Assembly (NCBI GenBank): GCA_036939755.1
Contig: JALLAZ010000352.1
Coordinates: 1-16,911 of the forward strand
Direction: 5' to 3'
Length of the DNA: 16,911 bases
Source: Stephanodiscus triporus
Lineage: Eukaryota; Bacillariophyta; Thalassiosirophyceae; Thalassiosirales; Thalassiosiraceae
The notes under the pieces were generated by a model. The model was given only the letters and a program-made list of their open reading frames with translations, did not search any database and was not told the DNA's origin. A program made the translations under genes and the position numbers. This document shows positions 15,785 through 16,911 of this stretch, one piece after another; the stretch's first letter is position 1; every line of letters starts with the position of its first letter.

Positions 15785-16778
15785 AGTAAGACGGCGCTCC
15801 CGTTGCGGGGTGCTCCTCCTGGGAAACGAACTCCCACGACGACGACGACGACGATCCGTCGTCCTCATCCCCTCTTCCCATCCCCTCCTCCTCCTCCTCC
15901 TCCTCCTCCTCCTCCCATCCCCACCCACTCACCCTTACTCCCTGCGATTCGTCCTCCCCCTCCTCCTCGTGGCATCTTCCTTCCCCCTCGTCGTCTCCTC
16001 CTCCCCCGACGCATTCGCGATCGCGATTCGGTACACGACTGCCGCAACGACGACTAGCACGATTACCGGCAAGACCAGCACGACCACGACGGCCACGGCG
16101 CAGCCGCGCCAGCGCGTCGAGCACCTCCTCCCGACGAACGATCGCCCCGTCGGCGCGGACGCACGTGAAGTACAGCGTCGGGACGCGATACGTCCGGTGA
16201 TACGCCACGCTGAAGGTCCACTCCGCGAGGCACCGCCCAGGCCACGACGACGACGCCGTCGTCCATCCCGGCCGACGACGATCGTCGGCGTCGTCGTGGA
16301 AGCCGTCTTCGTCGCCGTCGAAGTCGTCGTCCATCGACCCGGGATCATCGATGTCGTCCCATTCGCGACACGACGCCCCTCCGTCGCGATGGTCGTCATC
16401 CTCCCCCCACCTCGACGTCGATCCCGATCTCGATCTCGATCCCGACGCTGGAACGATCGGCAGGAGGACGGGCGGATGGACTAGGTACGTCGCGAAGTCG
16501 TTGTCGTTGTCGTTGGTCCCGCCCCAGACGCATCCTCGGTCGACGCGCTCGATCGTCCAGTGATTCAGCTCCGCGAATAACGCGGGACTGCCGGTCGATG
16601 TCGATGTCGATGTCTTCCGCCGCCGCCGCCGCCGCCGCCGCCGCTGCAGCTGCTGCGCCGCGACGAGCGCCGACGTCGTCCGATGGAAATCCCACCCGGG
16701 AGAATTCGTCGTGCCCATCATCCCTCCAAGCCGAATGGGGGATTCGAGTCGTCGTCGTCGTTGTCGACGACGACGCAC
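15444..16778 (-). CDS. ATG10: ATG10, E2-like enzyme for ATG12-ATG5 conjugation
   Basis: A 444-aa protein. ATG10 accepts ATG12 from ATG7 on a cysteine and passes it to ATG5 in autophagosome formation. Family landmarks appear in order: NHWTIERVDRGCVWGG (72-87), FSVAYHRTYRVPTLYF (189-204) with DGAIVRREEVLDAL (210-223), QEEHPATGAPSYFLHPC (320-336) with probable catalytic C336, and SWLSMVLPVVGCGIP (413-427). It is about twice the usual length because of low-complexity inserts: an Arg run (46-54), an Asp-rich segment (127-169), a roughly 90-residue Arg/Glu/Gly block (225-314) including a Glu run (289-298), and an Asp/Ser block (350-405). These follow CGG, GAG and GTC-type trinucleotide runs. The 225-314 block could instead hide an intron, but no good acceptor is visible. 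The exact start is unsure, as the first 60 residues have no family match. Gene X lies just downstream on the same strand. Confidence 0.85.
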   Translation of the reverse strand: MRRRRQRRRRLESPIRLGGMMGTTNSPGWDFHRTTSALVAAQQLQRRRRRRRRRKTSTSTSTGSPALFAELNHWTIERVDRGCVWGGTNDNDNDFATYLVHPPVLLPIVPASGSRSRSGSTSRWGEDDDHRDGGASCREWDDIDDPGSMDDDFDGDEDGFHDDADDRRRPGWTTASSSWPGRCLAEWTFSVAYHRTYRVPTLYFTCVRADGAIVRREEVLDALARLRRGRRGRAGLAGNRASRRCGSRVPNRDRECVGGGGDDEGEGRCHEEEGEDESQGVRVSGWGWEEEEEEEEEEGMGRGDEDDGSSSSSSWEFVSQEEHPATGAPSYFLHPCRTAEWMETMMIATTAATTTSATTPPSPWSSLSGPSPSSSDHDRDQDHDEDDDEGDDNDDKLRDDPRSTTTKVVPLLSWLSMVLPVVGCGIPPDVYRRTLEDIVMLLER

Positions 16779-16870
16779 GCGAGGGAGAGGGAGAGGGATG
16801 CCAGCGCCAACCTGCGAATGGCGGGAGCAGTCCTAACCCAGCGAGTACCATACTACTGGAATCGTTTTTT

Positions 16871-16886
16871 TCTGCCCCGGGGCAGA
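16871..16886. promoter_or_regulatory. 16-bp perfect palindrome upstream of ATG10
   Basis: TCTGCCCCGGGGCAGA lies about 93 bp before the ATG10 start, and half of it (TCTGCCC) repeats immediately after as GATCTGCCC. Its position fits a dimeric regulator site, but that role is an inference. Confidence 0.35.
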
Positions 16887-16911
16887 TCTGCCCTCCTTTT
16901 TTTTGTTAGCG

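Noticed and set aside
15625..15837. Minus-strand frame with a hydrophobic Val/Ile helix, also seen in copy 1 (12275-12420)
   Set aside because: It looks like a conserved membrane protein, but it overlaps ATG10 in another frame and the Val run is what GTC repeats give there. The ATG10 frame carries all family motifs.
15935..16399. Second hydrophobic alternative frame over ATG10
   Set aside because: The same cause: GTC/GTG triplets read as Val. It has no start context and no family motifs.
1..16911. tRNA, rRNA and CRISPR arrays
   Set aside because: No cloverleaf with A/B boxes, no rRNA sequence and no regularly spaced direct repeats with unique spacers were seen.

Overview
This window looks like nuclear DNA from a microalga, most likely a diatom or related stramenopile. 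GC-rich eukaryotic gene blocks alternate with AT-rich, transposon-littered stretches. Introns, where seen, are short (67 and about 85 nt). Coding regions carry many trinucleotide runs (GTC/GAC, GAG, CGG). The lineage is an inference from style and gene content; no rRNA or other marker is present.

Layout. 1-3400: an AT-rich region with a long (GTC/ATC)-type trinucleotide tract, hairpins and one copy of a dispersed repeat; no gene is recognised. 3406-7014: a divergent gene pair. On the minus strand is a HAD-superfamily phosphohydrolase with a basic patch and a perfect PIP-box (QRSLSAFF), which suggests a PCNA-bound nuclear enzyme. On the plus strand is a GEN1/Yen1-type Holliday-junction resolvase of the XPG/FEN1 family. 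They share a 495-bp intergenic region. 7065-9400: decayed accessory DNA, comprising a frameshifted NUMOD3-repeat gene, a roughly 200-bp tandem repeat and a dead Copia reverse-transcriptase fragment. 9757-10317: a small secreted or membrane-anchored protein with a C-terminal NGVY/Trp-Tyr-rich domain. 10906-12040: a two-exon gene of unknown function ('gene X') on the minus strand. 12098-13812: an ATG10 pseudogene fragment joined to a broken retroelement gag, itself interrupted by a 303-bp element with about 40-bp inverted termini and a 5-bp target duplication. 14273-14897: a possible small three-exon gene. 15200: a single N, probably an assembly join. 15201-16778: the N-terminal start of a second gene X copy and an intact ATG10 (the E2-like enzyme of the ATG12-ATG5 conjugation pathway), both on the minus strand.

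The main points of interest are: (1) the PIP-box HAD enzyme head-to-head with GEN1, suggesting a replication/repair pair; (2) the duplication of the ATG10-gene X junction, in which the ATG10 part has decayed (stop, frameshift, lost active-site context, AT drift) while the adjoining gene X coding segment is nearly unchanged; and (3) nested mobile elements beside that duplication. All calls come from reading the sequence and from remembered family motifs; no database search was possible.
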